Shown here piece by piece: positions 54,576 through 62,647 of a DNA stretch of 64,000 nucleotides. The number at the start of each line of letters is the position of its first letter. Positions within the stretch are counted from its first letter, which is position 1. Made by a program: the position numbers and the translations under genes. Below the pieces are notes generated by a model. The model saw only the letters and a program-made list of their open reading frames with translations. It ran no database searches and was not told the origin of the DNA. Source of the DNA: Micromonospora arborensis (GTDB lineage: Bacteria > Actinomycetota > Actinomycetes > Mycobacteriales > Micromonosporaceae); contig NZ_PYBV01000014.1 of NCBI RefSeq assembly GCF_003205615.1, positions 165,779-229,778 on the forward strand, read 5' to 3'.

Positions 54576-56129
54576 TTATGTTGTGTTTTGTCGGTTTGGG
54601 CTGCCGCGACCGGCGAGCAGCCCACGCGGCCGGATCGAACGCACCGGCTCCGCCGCGCCACCCTCGGCGCGCAGGATGTGGTTCGCGGCGATGATCCCCG
54701 TCGCCGCGGAGCGTTCCATCAACGCGCTCGGGAAGTCCGTGGTGATGCCGTCGCCGGCGAGGTACAGGCCGGTCGCGTCGGTGCGTACCCCCGGTCGCCA
54801 GGCGTGGCTGCCGGGCGTGAACGCCGGCGCCTGCGCCTGGACCCGGGCCCGCAGCTCGCGGACCCGCAGGTCGCCCGCCTCCGGCCAGAGCGCGACCAGC
54901 TCGCGGCGCATCCGCTCGGCCAGGTCCTCGGCCGGCACGCCGGGATCGCAGGCGTACGCGTGCAGTTCGAGGACCGACCCGCCGGTCTGCCGAGCCCAGC
55001 GTCGCGGCTCGTTCTCCAACCGGTGGTAGAGCGTCACCGAGTCCAAAGTGGGCTGCCGGGACACACCGTTGAACACCGCCCGCTCGGCGGCCACGTCCCC
55101 GGCACACCAATACCGGGCCACCGCGTACGGCGGGCCGGGGACGCCGAAGGCCGGCATCCGCGCCGCCAGCTCCGGTGCCTGCTCGACCAGGTCGGGGGAG
55201 GCCGCGACAAGCGCGGCGAGCGCCGGCGGGTCCACGGCAAGCACGACGTGGCCCGCCGGGTGGCTGCCGCCGTCGGCGGTCGTCACCCGCCAGCCGCCGG
55301 CGTCGCGGTGCACGCGGGTCGCGGCGGAACCGGTACGCACCCGGCCGCCGTGCTTCTCCACGTGCCGGGTCAACGGCTCCCAGATCGCCGTGGCGTAGTC
55401 CTCGTCCGGGCAGTCGAACGCCAACCCCTCCGGGTTGCCGAGCAGATAGAAATGGAACTGGGCGACCATCTCCGCGGCGGACATCTCCGCCTCGTGGTTG
55501 AAGAACGAGTGCGAGAAGACCTCGAACAGCATCGCCCGGGCCCGGTCCGGCAGCCGCAGCGACGCCAGCAACTCGTCGGCCGTGGTGTCGTCCAGCTCGG
55601 CGTAGGTGCGAACCGGGTCGTAGCTGAGCAACGGCAACGCCGCGTCCCGGTCCATCAGGCGCAGGTCCGCCAGGCGCAGGCTGGGGCTGCGCAACAGCAA
55701 CGCGAGCAGGTTCGCCGGTGGAGCGGGCGGCAGTTTGCCGAACTCCTCCGTCGGCCACTGCGCACTGAGGATCGGGTAACCCGCGATGGGCTTGAGGAAG
55801 CCCAGGTCAGGATCGATCCGGCGGAGGATCGACCGCCAGTTGTAGTACTGCCGGAAGAACGCGTGGAAGCCGTGCTCGTTCTGCTGGTGGCCGTCGGCGA
55901 GCGCCTCCGGCCAGGCCCCCAGCCGACCGCCGAGCGTCGGCGCCGCCTCCAGCACCGTGACCGTCACACCCCGCTCGGCCAGCACCACCGCCGCCGACAT
56001 GCCGGCGATGCCGCCACCCACCACCACCGCCGCCGTCGGTCGCGGCACGCGGTCGGCGCCACCGCCGCCCGGATCCACCTCATGTTGGCGTACGCCGATG
56101 AGACGACCCACCACTTGGGACAACGCCAT
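54576..56129 (-). CDS. FAD-dependent oxidoreductase (phytoene-desaturase/isorenieratene-synthase-like)
   Basis: A 517-residue flavoprotein: N-terminal dinucleotide-binding VVVGGGIAGMSAAVVLAERG with ELEA-like VLEAAPTLGGRLG, and the C-terminal FAD-binding GLYLAGDGITTDFPSALMERSAATG. The overall layout is that of carotenoid desaturases/cyclising oxidases and related amine oxidases. Conserved HGFHAFFRQYYN follows the first domain. No carotenoid genes are adjacent, so the substrate is uncertain. ATG 56129 begins the N-terminal arm. Confidence 0.85.
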   Translation of the reverse strand: MALSQVVGRLIGVRQHEVDPGGGGADRVPRPTAAVVVGGGIAGMSAAVVLAERGVTVTVLEAAPTLGGRLGAWPEALADGHQQNEHGFHAFFRQYYNWRSILRRIDPDLGFLKPIAGYPILSAQWPTEEFGKLPPAPPANLLALLLRSPSLRLADLRLMDRDAALPLLSYDPVRTYAELDDTTADELLASLRLPDRARAMLFEVFSHSFFNHEAEMSAAEMVAQFHFYLLGNPEGLAFDCPDEDYATAIWEPLTRHVEKHGGRVRTGSAATRVHRDAGGWRVTTADGGSHPAGHVVLAVDPPALAALVAASPDLVEQAPELAARMPAFGVPGPPYAVARYWCAGDVAAERAVFNGVSRQPTLDSVTLYHRLENEPRRWARQTGGSVLELHAYACDPGVPAEDLAERMRRELVALWPEAGDLRVRELRARVQAQAPAFTPGSHAWRPGVRTDATGLYLAGDGITTDFPSALMERSAATGIIAANHILRAEGGAAEPVRSIRPRGLLAGRGSPNRQNTT

Positions 56130-56155
56130 GGGCACCAGTCTGCCGTACCTGCTGC

Positions 56156-56644
56156 TCAGGTGGGCGGTAAGCAGCGGCGGGGGCGGTCCGAGGCGGGCCA
56201 GACGTACTCCAGGTCCCCCGGCACGTCGTCGCCGAAGATGGGGCGGTAGTGCGTGGGGTCCTTGCGCAGCAGCGACGAGCGGTGGCTCAGGTGCAGGTCG
56301 TCGCGACCCAACCACGGTGGCAGCTCACCGGCTCGGGCCAACTCGTCCTGGGTCCGTACGACGCCCGCCCCGCAGGCGGCGGCGAGGTCGACGGTCATCG
56401 TGGTGGCGCAGGTGTCCGCCCGCCCCGGCTCGGTCCACACCGCGCACATGTCCAGCCCGTAGCGGGTGAGCGCCTCCTCGTACCCGGCCCACATCTTCAC
56501 GGCCGGGTGATTGCGCCAGCCGTACCCGGGTCGGGTGAGCCCGCGCAGCACCTGGATGGCCTCCACCCGTTGCTTGCCCAGCCGCTTCTGGTCCAGCGTG
56601 CGGGCGCTGGCCAGGAAGTCCGGGTACGGGAGGAACGTCTGCAT
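56156..56644 (-). CDS. MSMEG_6728-family protein (pyrimidine-dimer glycosylase-like)
   Basis: A 162-residue protein with MQTFLPYPDF, ARTLDQKRLGKQRVEAIQVLRGL, GYGWRNHPAVKMWAGYEEAL and HRSSLLRKDPTHYRPIF. These match the Pyr_excise-related family of actinobacteria, distantly like T4 endonuclease V. An N-terminal Thr/Arg pair could serve in glycosylase chemistry, but activity is unproven. ATG 56644. Divergent from the RCK channel-like gene. Confidence 0.85.
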   Translation of the reverse strand: MQTFLPYPDFLASARTLDQKRLGKQRVEAIQVLRGLTRPGYGWRNHPAVKMWAGYEEALTRYGLDMCAVWTEPGRADTCATTMTVDLAAACGAGVVRTQDELARAGELPPWLGRDDLHLSHRSSLLRKDPTHYRPIFGDDVPGDLEYVWPASDRPRRCLPPT

Positions 56645-56739
56645 GCCGCTGCTCTACCCGTCGCCGGGGCGGGCATGCCTGGGGCGGGGATGATCCGGAC
56701 GGGGTCGCCCATTGCGGCCGTGCTTACTACGATCCGGGC

Positions 56740-58743
56740 ATGGCGGAGCCGTGGCGGGACCGGGCGCGACGGGCGGTCGAGTGGAACTGGCGGCTGCGCT
56801 CCGCTAGTGATCCGCGCCCGCACTACGTGATCTGCGGGAAGGACGCGCTCGCCTACTACGTGGCCCGCGCGCTGCTCGAATCCGACCTGCCGTTGGGCGA
56901 GGCGCGGGTGACCGTCGTGGTGCCGGAGCGCTACCGCAGCAATGGCCCGGATGTGGCGGGGTTGCGGGGGCTCCGGGTGGTCCGTTCGGATCGGCTGGAC
57001 GTGGCCACCTTCGAGGCGGCCGGCCTGGCCGGGGCGACCGGGCTGGCCCTGCTGCACCAGGACGACGTGGGCAACCTGCACGCCGCGCTCTGCGCGCAGG
57101 CCGTCGATCAGCGGGTCCGCCAGGTCCTGCGGATGTTCAACGGCACCCTGGCCGACGGCGTGCGCAAGCTGATCAAGGCGCCGGTCGAGGTGCTCTCCGA
57201 CGCCGAGATGGCCGCGCCGGCCTTCGTGGCCGCCGCGCTCGGTGAGGTCGACCCGAGCTCCTTCCAACATCGGGACAAGACGCTCCGGGTGGCGCGGCGG
57301 GCCGACGTCCGACCGCAGGACGTGGTCTGCGCCCTGGCCCACCTCACCGAGGCGCAGGGGGTGGAGCTGCTGCCGGCCGACCAGGCCGGCGCCGACCTGG
57401 TGCTCGCCGAGGCGACCGGGCAGCCGGCGGGCACCCAGGTGGCTGCCCGCCGGCTGGTCCGGGCCCGTCGGCGACGCCGCCCGGTCGCCGTACTGATGGG
57501 AGCGGTACGCGGCTTCGCCACCCGCAAGATCGGCGTCGCGGTGATGTTGGTGCTCGCGGTGATCGCGGTGCTGGGGGCGCTGATCTCCCGCGCCGAGGAA
57601 GCTTCCCCACTGGAAGCCCTGTACCTGACTCTGGTCACCACGCTCAGCGGCGCCGATCCGGACACCACCAAGCCAGCCGACGCGCAGATCATGCAGGTGG
57701 TGCTCAACCTGGCCGGGTTGGCGCTGATCCCGCTGATCACGGCGGCCGTGGTGGACGGCATCGTCAACGCCCGGCTGGCCCTGCACACCGGCCGGTTGCA
57801 ACCCGCGCGGGTCGGGCACGTCGTGGTCGTCGGCCTGGGCAACGTCGGCACCCGGGTGATGGCGCAGCTGCGCGAGTACGACGTCGAGGTGGTGGCGATC
57901 GACAAGGATCCCGAGCCGCGCGGTGCCGCGTTGGCCCGTCAGCTGGAGGTGCCGCTGATCCTCGGCGACGCCGCGCTCCCGGAAACCCTGGCCGCCGCGT
58001 CGGTGGCCGACTGCCAGGCGCTGGTGGTGGCGTCCACCGACGACGTGGCCAACCTGGAGGCGGCGCTCGCTGCCCGTGATCTCCGCGCCGACCTGCGCGT
58101 GGTGCTGCGGCTCTTCGACGGTGACTTCGCCGAGCGGGTGGAGGAGACCTTCGCCCTCGGGGTGTCCCGTTCGGTCTCCTATCTGGCTGCACCGGCCTTC
58201 ATCGGGGCGCTCACCGAACGCGCGGTGATCACCACCATTCCGGTCGACCGGCACGCGTTGCCGGTCGCCGAGGTGCCGGTGGCCGCCGGCTCCGAGTTGG
58301 ACGGCCGACCGCTGGACGTGGTCAACCGGGACGGGCAGGTCCGGCTGATCGCCCGGACCCCGGCAGGCGGCGCCAAGACGATCTGGTGGAAGGATCTCGA
58401 CCCTCGACAGGTGATCTTCGCCGGCGACCGACTGACCGTGGTCGCCCGCCGACGCGGATTGGACTGGCTGACCAGGCAGTGCGCCCCGCCCGCCCAGGGG
58501 AACGTGACCCTGCCGCACGGTCCCGCCGGCTCGACACCCCGGCCCCTACCGACCCCGTCCGGGGCTGTTCCGTCCGGGGCCGTCGCCGGTCCTGTTCCGT
58601 CCGGGGCCGTCGCTGGCAGGGCACCGTCCGCGCCGGCAGCGTTCCCCGGGTCGATGCCGGCGTCGACCGATCAGGAGGTCGCTGCCCCCGATCCCCACGC
58701 GATCCACCCGGTGCCGGCCCCGCCGCCACGGGCCGAGGGCTGA
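56740..58743 (+). CDS. Two-RCK-domain ion-channel-like protein with degenerate filter
   Basis: A 667-residue protein: N-terminal TrkA-N/RCK domain (about 27-240, HYVICGKDALAYYVARALL), transmembrane helix (about 266-286), pore-loop region SPLEALYLTLVTTLSGADPD, second helix (about 328-345), second RCK domain (about 360-480, HVVVVGLGNVGTRVMAQL), TrkA-C-like segment and a Pro-rich tail. The canonical TVGYG filter is replaced by TLSGAD, so K+ selectivity is doubtful; it recalls CASTOR/POLLUX-type channels. ATG 56740 follows TACGAT (56728-56733) by 6 nt. Confidence 0.85.
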   Translation: MAEPWRDRARRAVEWNWRLRSASDPRPHYVICGKDALAYYVARALLESDLPLGEARVTVVVPERYRSNGPDVAGLRGLRVVRSDRLDVATFEAAGLAGATGLALLHQDDVGNLHAALCAQAVDQRVRQVLRMFNGTLADGVRKLIKAPVEVLSDAEMAAPAFVAAALGEVDPSSFQHRDKTLRVARRADVRPQDVVCALAHLTEAQGVELLPADQAGADLVLAEATGQPAGTQVAARRLVRARRRRRPVAVLMGAVRGFATRKIGVAVMLVLAVIAVLGALISRAEEASPLEALYLTLVTTLSGADPDTTKPADAQIMQVVLNLAGLALIPLITAAVVDGIVNARLALHTGRLQPARVGHVVVVGLGNVGTRVMAQLREYDVEVVAIDKDPEPRGAALARQLEVPLILGDAALPETLAAASVADCQALVVASTDDVANLEAALAARDLRADLRVVLRLFDGDFAERVEETFALGVSRSVSYLAAPAFIGALTERAVITTIPVDRHALPVAEVPVAAGSELDGRPLDVVNRDGQVRLIARTPAGGAKTIWWKDLDPRQVIFAGDRLTVVARRRGLDWLTRQCAPPAQGNVTLPHGPAGSTPRPLPTPSGAVPSGAVAGPVPSGAVAGRAPSAPAAFPGSMPASTDQEVAAPDPHAIHPVPAPPPRAEG

Positions 58744-58797
58744 TCCACTCCATATCGCCGATGGCGCGGTCCCAGCGGCTCAGTCGCTGACCCCTGC
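58743..58797. repeat. Dispersed palindromic repeat, partial copy 6
   Basis: TGATCCACTCCATATCGCCGATGGCGCGGTC, read in pieces, is the left half of the repeat (blocks TGATCCACTCC and ATCGCCGATGG). The right half is missing or too diverged. It begins in the last base of the channel gene stop codon, as copy 4 begins in the EamA stop. Confidence 0.5.
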
Positions 58798-58817
58798 GCG
58801 CCGGTGGCCCACCCGGG

Positions 58818-60056
58818 TCACCGGCGTGCGAGCCGCAGCCCGTGCCAGGCGGCACCGATGGCGAGCACGCCAAAGCCGGCGAGGACGCTGCTCAGCGGCA
58901 GGTTGACCGCGAGCAGCAGGCACCCGACCAGCCCGAGGCCGGCGAGCACCTGCACCGGCAGCCGCCGGCCAGGTTCCCGACCCAGGGTGAGCGCCGCCGC
59001 GTTGGTGATCGCGTAGTAGACCAGCACGGTGCAACTGGAGAAGCCGATCGCCTGCCGTACGTCGCCGAGCAGCACGACCACGATCACCACGGCGGCCACC
59101 GCCAACTCGGCGCGGTGCGGCACCTGGTGGACCGGGTGCACGGCGGCCAGCGCGCCGGGCAGGTCACGGCGGCGGGCCATGGCGAGGGTGGTCCGGCCGA
59201 CGCCAGCGACCAGGGAGAGCAGCACCCCGACCACCGCGATCGTGGCCCCGGCGCGGACCACCCACGCCAGGCCGGGTAGCCCGGCGGCGGACACCACGTC
59301 GACCAGGGGCGCGGCAGATCCGGCCAGCCGGTCGGCACCGAGCACGCCGAGCGTGACCACGGCCAGCACCAGGTAGATCACGAGCACGGCCCCGAGCGCC
59401 AGGGGCACCGCGCGAGGAATGGTCCGCTGCGGGTCGCGTACCTCCTCACCGAGCGTGGCGATCCGGGCGTACCCGGCGAAGGCGAAGAAGAGCAGCCCGG
59501 CGGCGGTGAGCACGCCCCGGGCGGAGCCGCCCGGGTCGGCGAGCCGGTCCAGGTGCACCGGCCCGCCCGCCACGCCGACGACCGCGACCAGGGCCAGCAC
59601 CGCGAGCACCAGCGCGACAAGCGCTCTGGTCACGGTGGCCGTCTTGCCGATGCCCCGCAGGTTCACCGCCGTCACCGCGAGCACCGCCCCGACCGCGACC
59701 AACCGGGTCTGACCTGGCCACAGGTACGCCCCGATGGTCAACGCCATCGCCGCGCAGCTCGCGGTCTTGCCGACCACGAAGCCCCAACCGGCCAGGAAAC
59801 CGGCGAACGGCCCGAGTCGCTCCCGGCCGTACACGTAGGTGCCGCCGGACTCGGGGTAGCGGGCCGCCAGCCGCGCCGAGCTTGTCGCGTTGCAGTAGGC
59901 GATGAAGCCGGCGAGCACCAGCGCGGGCAGCAGCCCGGCGCCGCCGGCCGCCGCCGCGGCCGGGCCGAAGACCACGAAGACGCCCGCGCCGAGCATCGAG
60001 CCCAACCCGATGACAACCGCATCGGGTACGCCGAGTCGCCGAGCCAGTCGATCCAC
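58818..60056 (-). CDS. APC-superfamily amino-acid permease
   Basis: A 412-residue transporter with about twelve helices. The family motif is at the N-terminus: VIGLGSMLGAGVFVVFGPAA in unwound helix 1 and AARYPESGGTYVYGRERLG after helix 2; FFAFAGYARIATLGEEVRDPQRTIPRA marks helix 6. GTG 60056. Its presumed -10, TAGGGT (60064-60069), starts with the TAG stop codon of the upstream PAP2 gene and lies 7 nt from the GTG. Confidence 0.9.
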   Translation of the reverse strand: MDRLARRLGVPDAVVIGLGSMLGAGVFVVFGPAAAAAGGAGLLPALVLAGFIAYCNATSSARLAARYPESGGTYVYGRERLGPFAGFLAGWGFVVGKTASCAAMALTIGAYLWPGQTRLVAVGAVLAVTAVNLRGIGKTATVTRALVALVLAVLALVAVVGVAGGPVHLDRLADPGGSARGVLTAAGLLFFAFAGYARIATLGEEVRDPQRTIPRAVPLALGAVLVIYLVLAVVTLGVLGADRLAGSAAPLVDVVSAAGLPGLAWVVRAGATIAVVGVLLSLVAGVGRTTLAMARRRDLPGALAAVHPVHQVPHRAELAVAAVVIVVVLLGDVRQAIGFSSCTVLVYYAITNAAALTLGREPGRRLPVQVLAGLGLVGCLLLAVNLPLSSVLAGFGVLAIGAAWHGLRLARR

Positions 60057-60066
60057 AGGCCGAACC

Positions 60067-60813
60067 CTAGGAGTACGAGGTGAACGGCCGGTCCCATGCG
60101 CGTAGCCGGCCGGGTAGCGGCAGGCCGTCCCAGGGCACCCGGTGCAGCAGCCGGTCCAGGAAGAGCCCGATCAGCAGGGCTGACACACCGTCGGTGAGCC
60201 AGTGGAAGTTCAGGTAGGTCGTGGTGACCAGCAGGATGGCCGGCGGGGCGAACCGGATCAGTCGGTACACGGTCGGGTGCAGTCGCCCAGCCGTCAGCGC
60301 GGTCAGCAGTACGGCTATCACCCCGTACCAGAGGATCGCGTTGACGACGTGCCCAGACGGATAGGACAGGTCATACTCGGTGGGCGGCAGGTCATTGAAG
60401 ATCCGAACCGACTGGGTCGGTGGCAGATCGGAGCTGGGCGCGGCCCGGTCAGTCAGGAGCTTGAGCGGCCCGACCGTCAGGTACAGGAGCACGAACGCCC
60501 CCGCCACCAGCAGCAGCGGCCGGACGGTGCGGTCCCGCCAGGCCACCGCCACGGCGAGCGCCCCAGCGAGGGGCGTCAACAACCAGCCCCCCTGGCCGAT
60601 GAGGTTGAACGCCCGTGCCGTCCAGTAGATCGGCGCCGGGTGGTGGGCATAAGCCCATTCCCGGACCGCCAGATCCAGCCCGAGCAACGCACCTGTGGCG
60701 AGGGCCAGGGTCACCGCACCAAACCCGACCAGTAGCAGGGCGTCGAACCACCAGCTGGCCGGGCGGACAGGCCGTAGCCGCAGGTCACGTCGTACCGCTG
60801 TGGGTTTGAGCAC
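60067..60813 (-). CDS. PAP2-superfamily membrane phosphatase
   Basis: A 248-residue protein with six hydrophobic helices and the PAP2 motifs KLLTDRAAPSSDLPP (motif 1) and YPSGHVVNA (motif 2). Motif 3 reads TTTYLNFHWLTDGVS, where the normal Ser-Arg pair is Thr-Thr, so a phosphate-binding Arg is missing while the catalytic His and Asp remain. Likely acts on lipid phosphates if active. GTG 60813 follows TAGCGT (60820-60825) by 6 nt. The APC permease gene follows after 10 bp. Confidence 0.85.
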   Translation of the reverse strand: MLKPTAVRRDLRLRPVRPASWWFDALLLVGFGAVTLALATGALLGLDLAVREWAYAHHPAPIYWTARAFNLIGQGGWLLTPLAGALAVAVAWRDRTVRPLLLVAGAFVLLYLTVGPLKLLTDRAAPSSDLPPTQSVRIFNDLPPTEYDLSYPSGHVVNAILWYGVIAVLLTALTAGRLHPTVYRLIRFAPPAILLVTTTYLNFHWLTDGVSALLIGLFLDRLLHRVPWDGLPLPGRLRAWDRPFTSYS

Positions 60814-60902
60814 GCGACCACGCTACCGGCCCGGCGCGAGGCCCGGGAGTCCCGCGCTGTGGGCCCAGCCACGATGTAGAGCGGATGCGGGGGCGACCAG
60901 TC

Positions 60903-62126
60903 ATGCTTGTGCCCGTGCGGATCACGTCTGCCCTCGTGGACCCGGCGCTGCTCGACCTACCCTGGTCGACACCGCTGGAGGAGTGGCCTGCCCAACATCT
61001 GGTGGCGCTGCCGCAGGGCATCTCCCGACACATCGTCCGGTTCGTCCGGCTCGGTGACTACGTGTACGCGTTCAAGGAGACTCGCGAGCGGATCGCCGAG
61101 CGGGAGTACGACCTGCTCCGGGCTCTGGAACGGATCGACTTCCCCTCGGTCGAGGCGGTGGCGGTCGTCGCCGACCGGCAGACCGAGGACGGGGAGCCCC
61201 TCGAATCGGTGCTGATCACGCGGCACCTGCAGTTCTCGCTGCCGTACCGGGCGCTCTTCTCGCACACCCTGCGACCGGAGACGATGAGCCGGCTGCTCGA
61301 CGCGCTCGCCGCCCTGATCGTGCGAATGCACCTGACCGGCTTCTTCTGGGGCGACTGCTCACTGTCGAACACCCTGTTCCGCAGGGACGCGGGAGCCTTC
61401 GCCGCCTACCTGGTGGACGCGGAGACGGGCGCGCTGCACAACTCACTCTCCAACGGGCAGCGCGGTGAGGACCTGGAGATCGCCCGGGTGAACATCTTCG
61501 GTGAGGCGCTGGACCTGCAGGCCGCCGGCCTGCTGCACGAGTCCATCGACCCGGAGGTGGTCTGCGAGGAGGTCGTACAGCGCTACGAGCGGCTCTGGCA
61601 CGAGATCACCTACGAGCAGGCGGTCGAGCGGGAGGCCCGGCACGACATCGAGGGTCGGATCCGCCGCCTCAACGAGCTGGGCTTCGACGTGGCCGAGGTG
61701 GCCATGTCCTCCATCGACGATGGGCGTTACCTGGTTCGGCCGAAGGTGGTCGACGCCGGCTACCACACCCGGCGGCTGCTGCGGCTGACCGGTCTGGACG
61801 CTGAGGAGAACCAGGCCCGCAAGCTGCTCAACGACCTGGACGCCTATCGGGCGGAGAGCGACCTGGTCGACGAGCAGCAGGCCGCGCACCGCTGGCTCAC
61901 CGAGGTCTTCGAGCCGGTGGTCCGGGCCGTTCCCGCGCACCTTCGGCAGAAGCTGGAACCGCAGGAGCTGTTCGCGCAGATCATCGAGCACAAGTGGCTG
62001 CTCTCCGAGCGTGCCGGCCGGGACGTCGGGATGCGCCACGCGGTCCAGTCGTACCTGGCCGACGTGCTGGTGCACCGCCCCGACGAGCAGGCCGTCCTGG
62101 GCGTCGAGGTCCCCACCCTCAGCTGA
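60903..62126 (+). CDS. DUF4032-domain kinase-like protein
   Basis: A 407-residue protein. The N-terminal half is kinase-like (VYAFKETRERIAEREYDLL with Lys and Glu, HLTGFFWGDCSLSNTLF as catalytic loop, AYLVDAETG as metal loop). The C-terminal half is DUF4032 (LLHESIDPEVVCEEVVQRYERLW, RIRRLNELGFDVAEVAM, AHRWLTEVFEPVV). Found across actinobacteria; the substrate is unknown, and LPS-kinase resemblance suggests a small-molecule acceptor. ATG 60903 preceded by GGGGGCG; ATG 60885 is the alternative. Confidence 0.85.
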   Translation: MLVPVRITSALVDPALLDLPWSTPLEEWPAQHLVALPQGISRHIVRFVRLGDYVYAFKETRERIAEREYDLLRALERIDFPSVEAVAVVADRQTEDGEPLESVLITRHLQFSLPYRALFSHTLRPETMSRLLDALAALIVRMHLTGFFWGDCSLSNTLFRRDAGAFAAYLVDAETGALHNSLSNGQRGEDLEIARVNIFGEALDLQAAGLLHESIDPEVVCEEVVQRYERLWHEITYEQAVEREARHDIEGRIRRLNELGFDVAEVAMSSIDDGRYLVRPKVVDAGYHTRRLLRLTGLDAEENQARKLLNDLDAYRAESDLVDEQQAAHRWLTEVFEPVVRAVPAHLRQKLEPQELFAQIIEHKWLLSERAGRDVGMRHAVQSYLADVLVHRPDEQAVLGVEVPTLS

Positions 62127-62213
62127 CCCTCCGCCTCGGGATCGGCCCGACCTGCGTTCGTCGAGGCAGGCTGGATCGTCGGGCAGGCTGGGTGGCCAGT
62201 GTGTGGTTGGCGC

Positions 62214-62580
62214 CCTGTAGAGCTGCCCCAGATATGGGGCGGTCGTCTCGTCATCGCCATGCCGCTGGCATCGATCCCCGCTAACACCCTGTCCGCCGAA
62301 ACAACGGCCAGGGCCGCTGGCCCAATCGGCGAAATCGTCGCATCGCGGCGTTTGCGTGTGCCGCGGGCCAGTGTGCCGCGGGTCTGCGCGGGCCGCAGGT
62401 CAGTGTGCCGCAGGTCTGCGCGGGCCGCGGGTCTGTGTGTGCCGCGGGTCTGTGTGGGCCGCGGGTCAGTGTGCCGCGGGTCTGCGTGTGCCGTAGGTCA
62501 GTGTGCCGCCGGTCTGTGTGTGCCGTAGGTCTGTGTGTCCCGTGGCTCCGCTTGCCCCACATTTGGGGCAGCTCTACAGG
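62214..62580. mobile_element. 367-bp element bounded by 27-bp inverted repeats (MITE-like)
   Basis: Ends 62214-62240 (CCTGTAGAGCTGCCCCAGAT...) and 62554-62580 pair at 25 of 27 positions in inverted orientation. Each end itself contains a GCCCCA...TGGGGC palindrome. The interior holds a tandem repeat and no convincing gene. It occupies most of the 521-bp space between the DUF4032 gene and nagA. No target-site duplication is clear. I infer a small non-autonomous element; a nested structural RNA is the alternative. Confidence 0.55.
62354..62547. repeat. Twelve tandem 15/17-bp units
   Basis: Alternating units of the type GTGTGCCGCGGGTCT (15 bp) and GCGTGTGCCGCGGGTCA (17 bp) give a 32-bp higher-order period for much of the array. 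The repeat is strongly purine/pyrimidine skewed (G and T on the top strand). Frames through it are open on both strands only because of the repeat; no start or ribosome-binding site supports translation. Confidence 0.8.
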
Positions 62581-62647
62581 CCGCGAAACAGGCACGGTGC
62601 CAGCGCCAGCGGAGGTCAGGCTCGGCCGGTAGTGGACGGGCTCGGCG

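Noticed and set aside
62354..62547. CRISPR array
   Set aside because: Units of 15/17 bp are contiguous with no unique spacers, and there are no cas genes in the window.
62281..62595. Open frames on both strands through the tandem array (repeating His/Thr/Arg-rich peptides)
   Set aside because: They are produced by the repeat unit itself; no start signals, and the same region is open in several frames.
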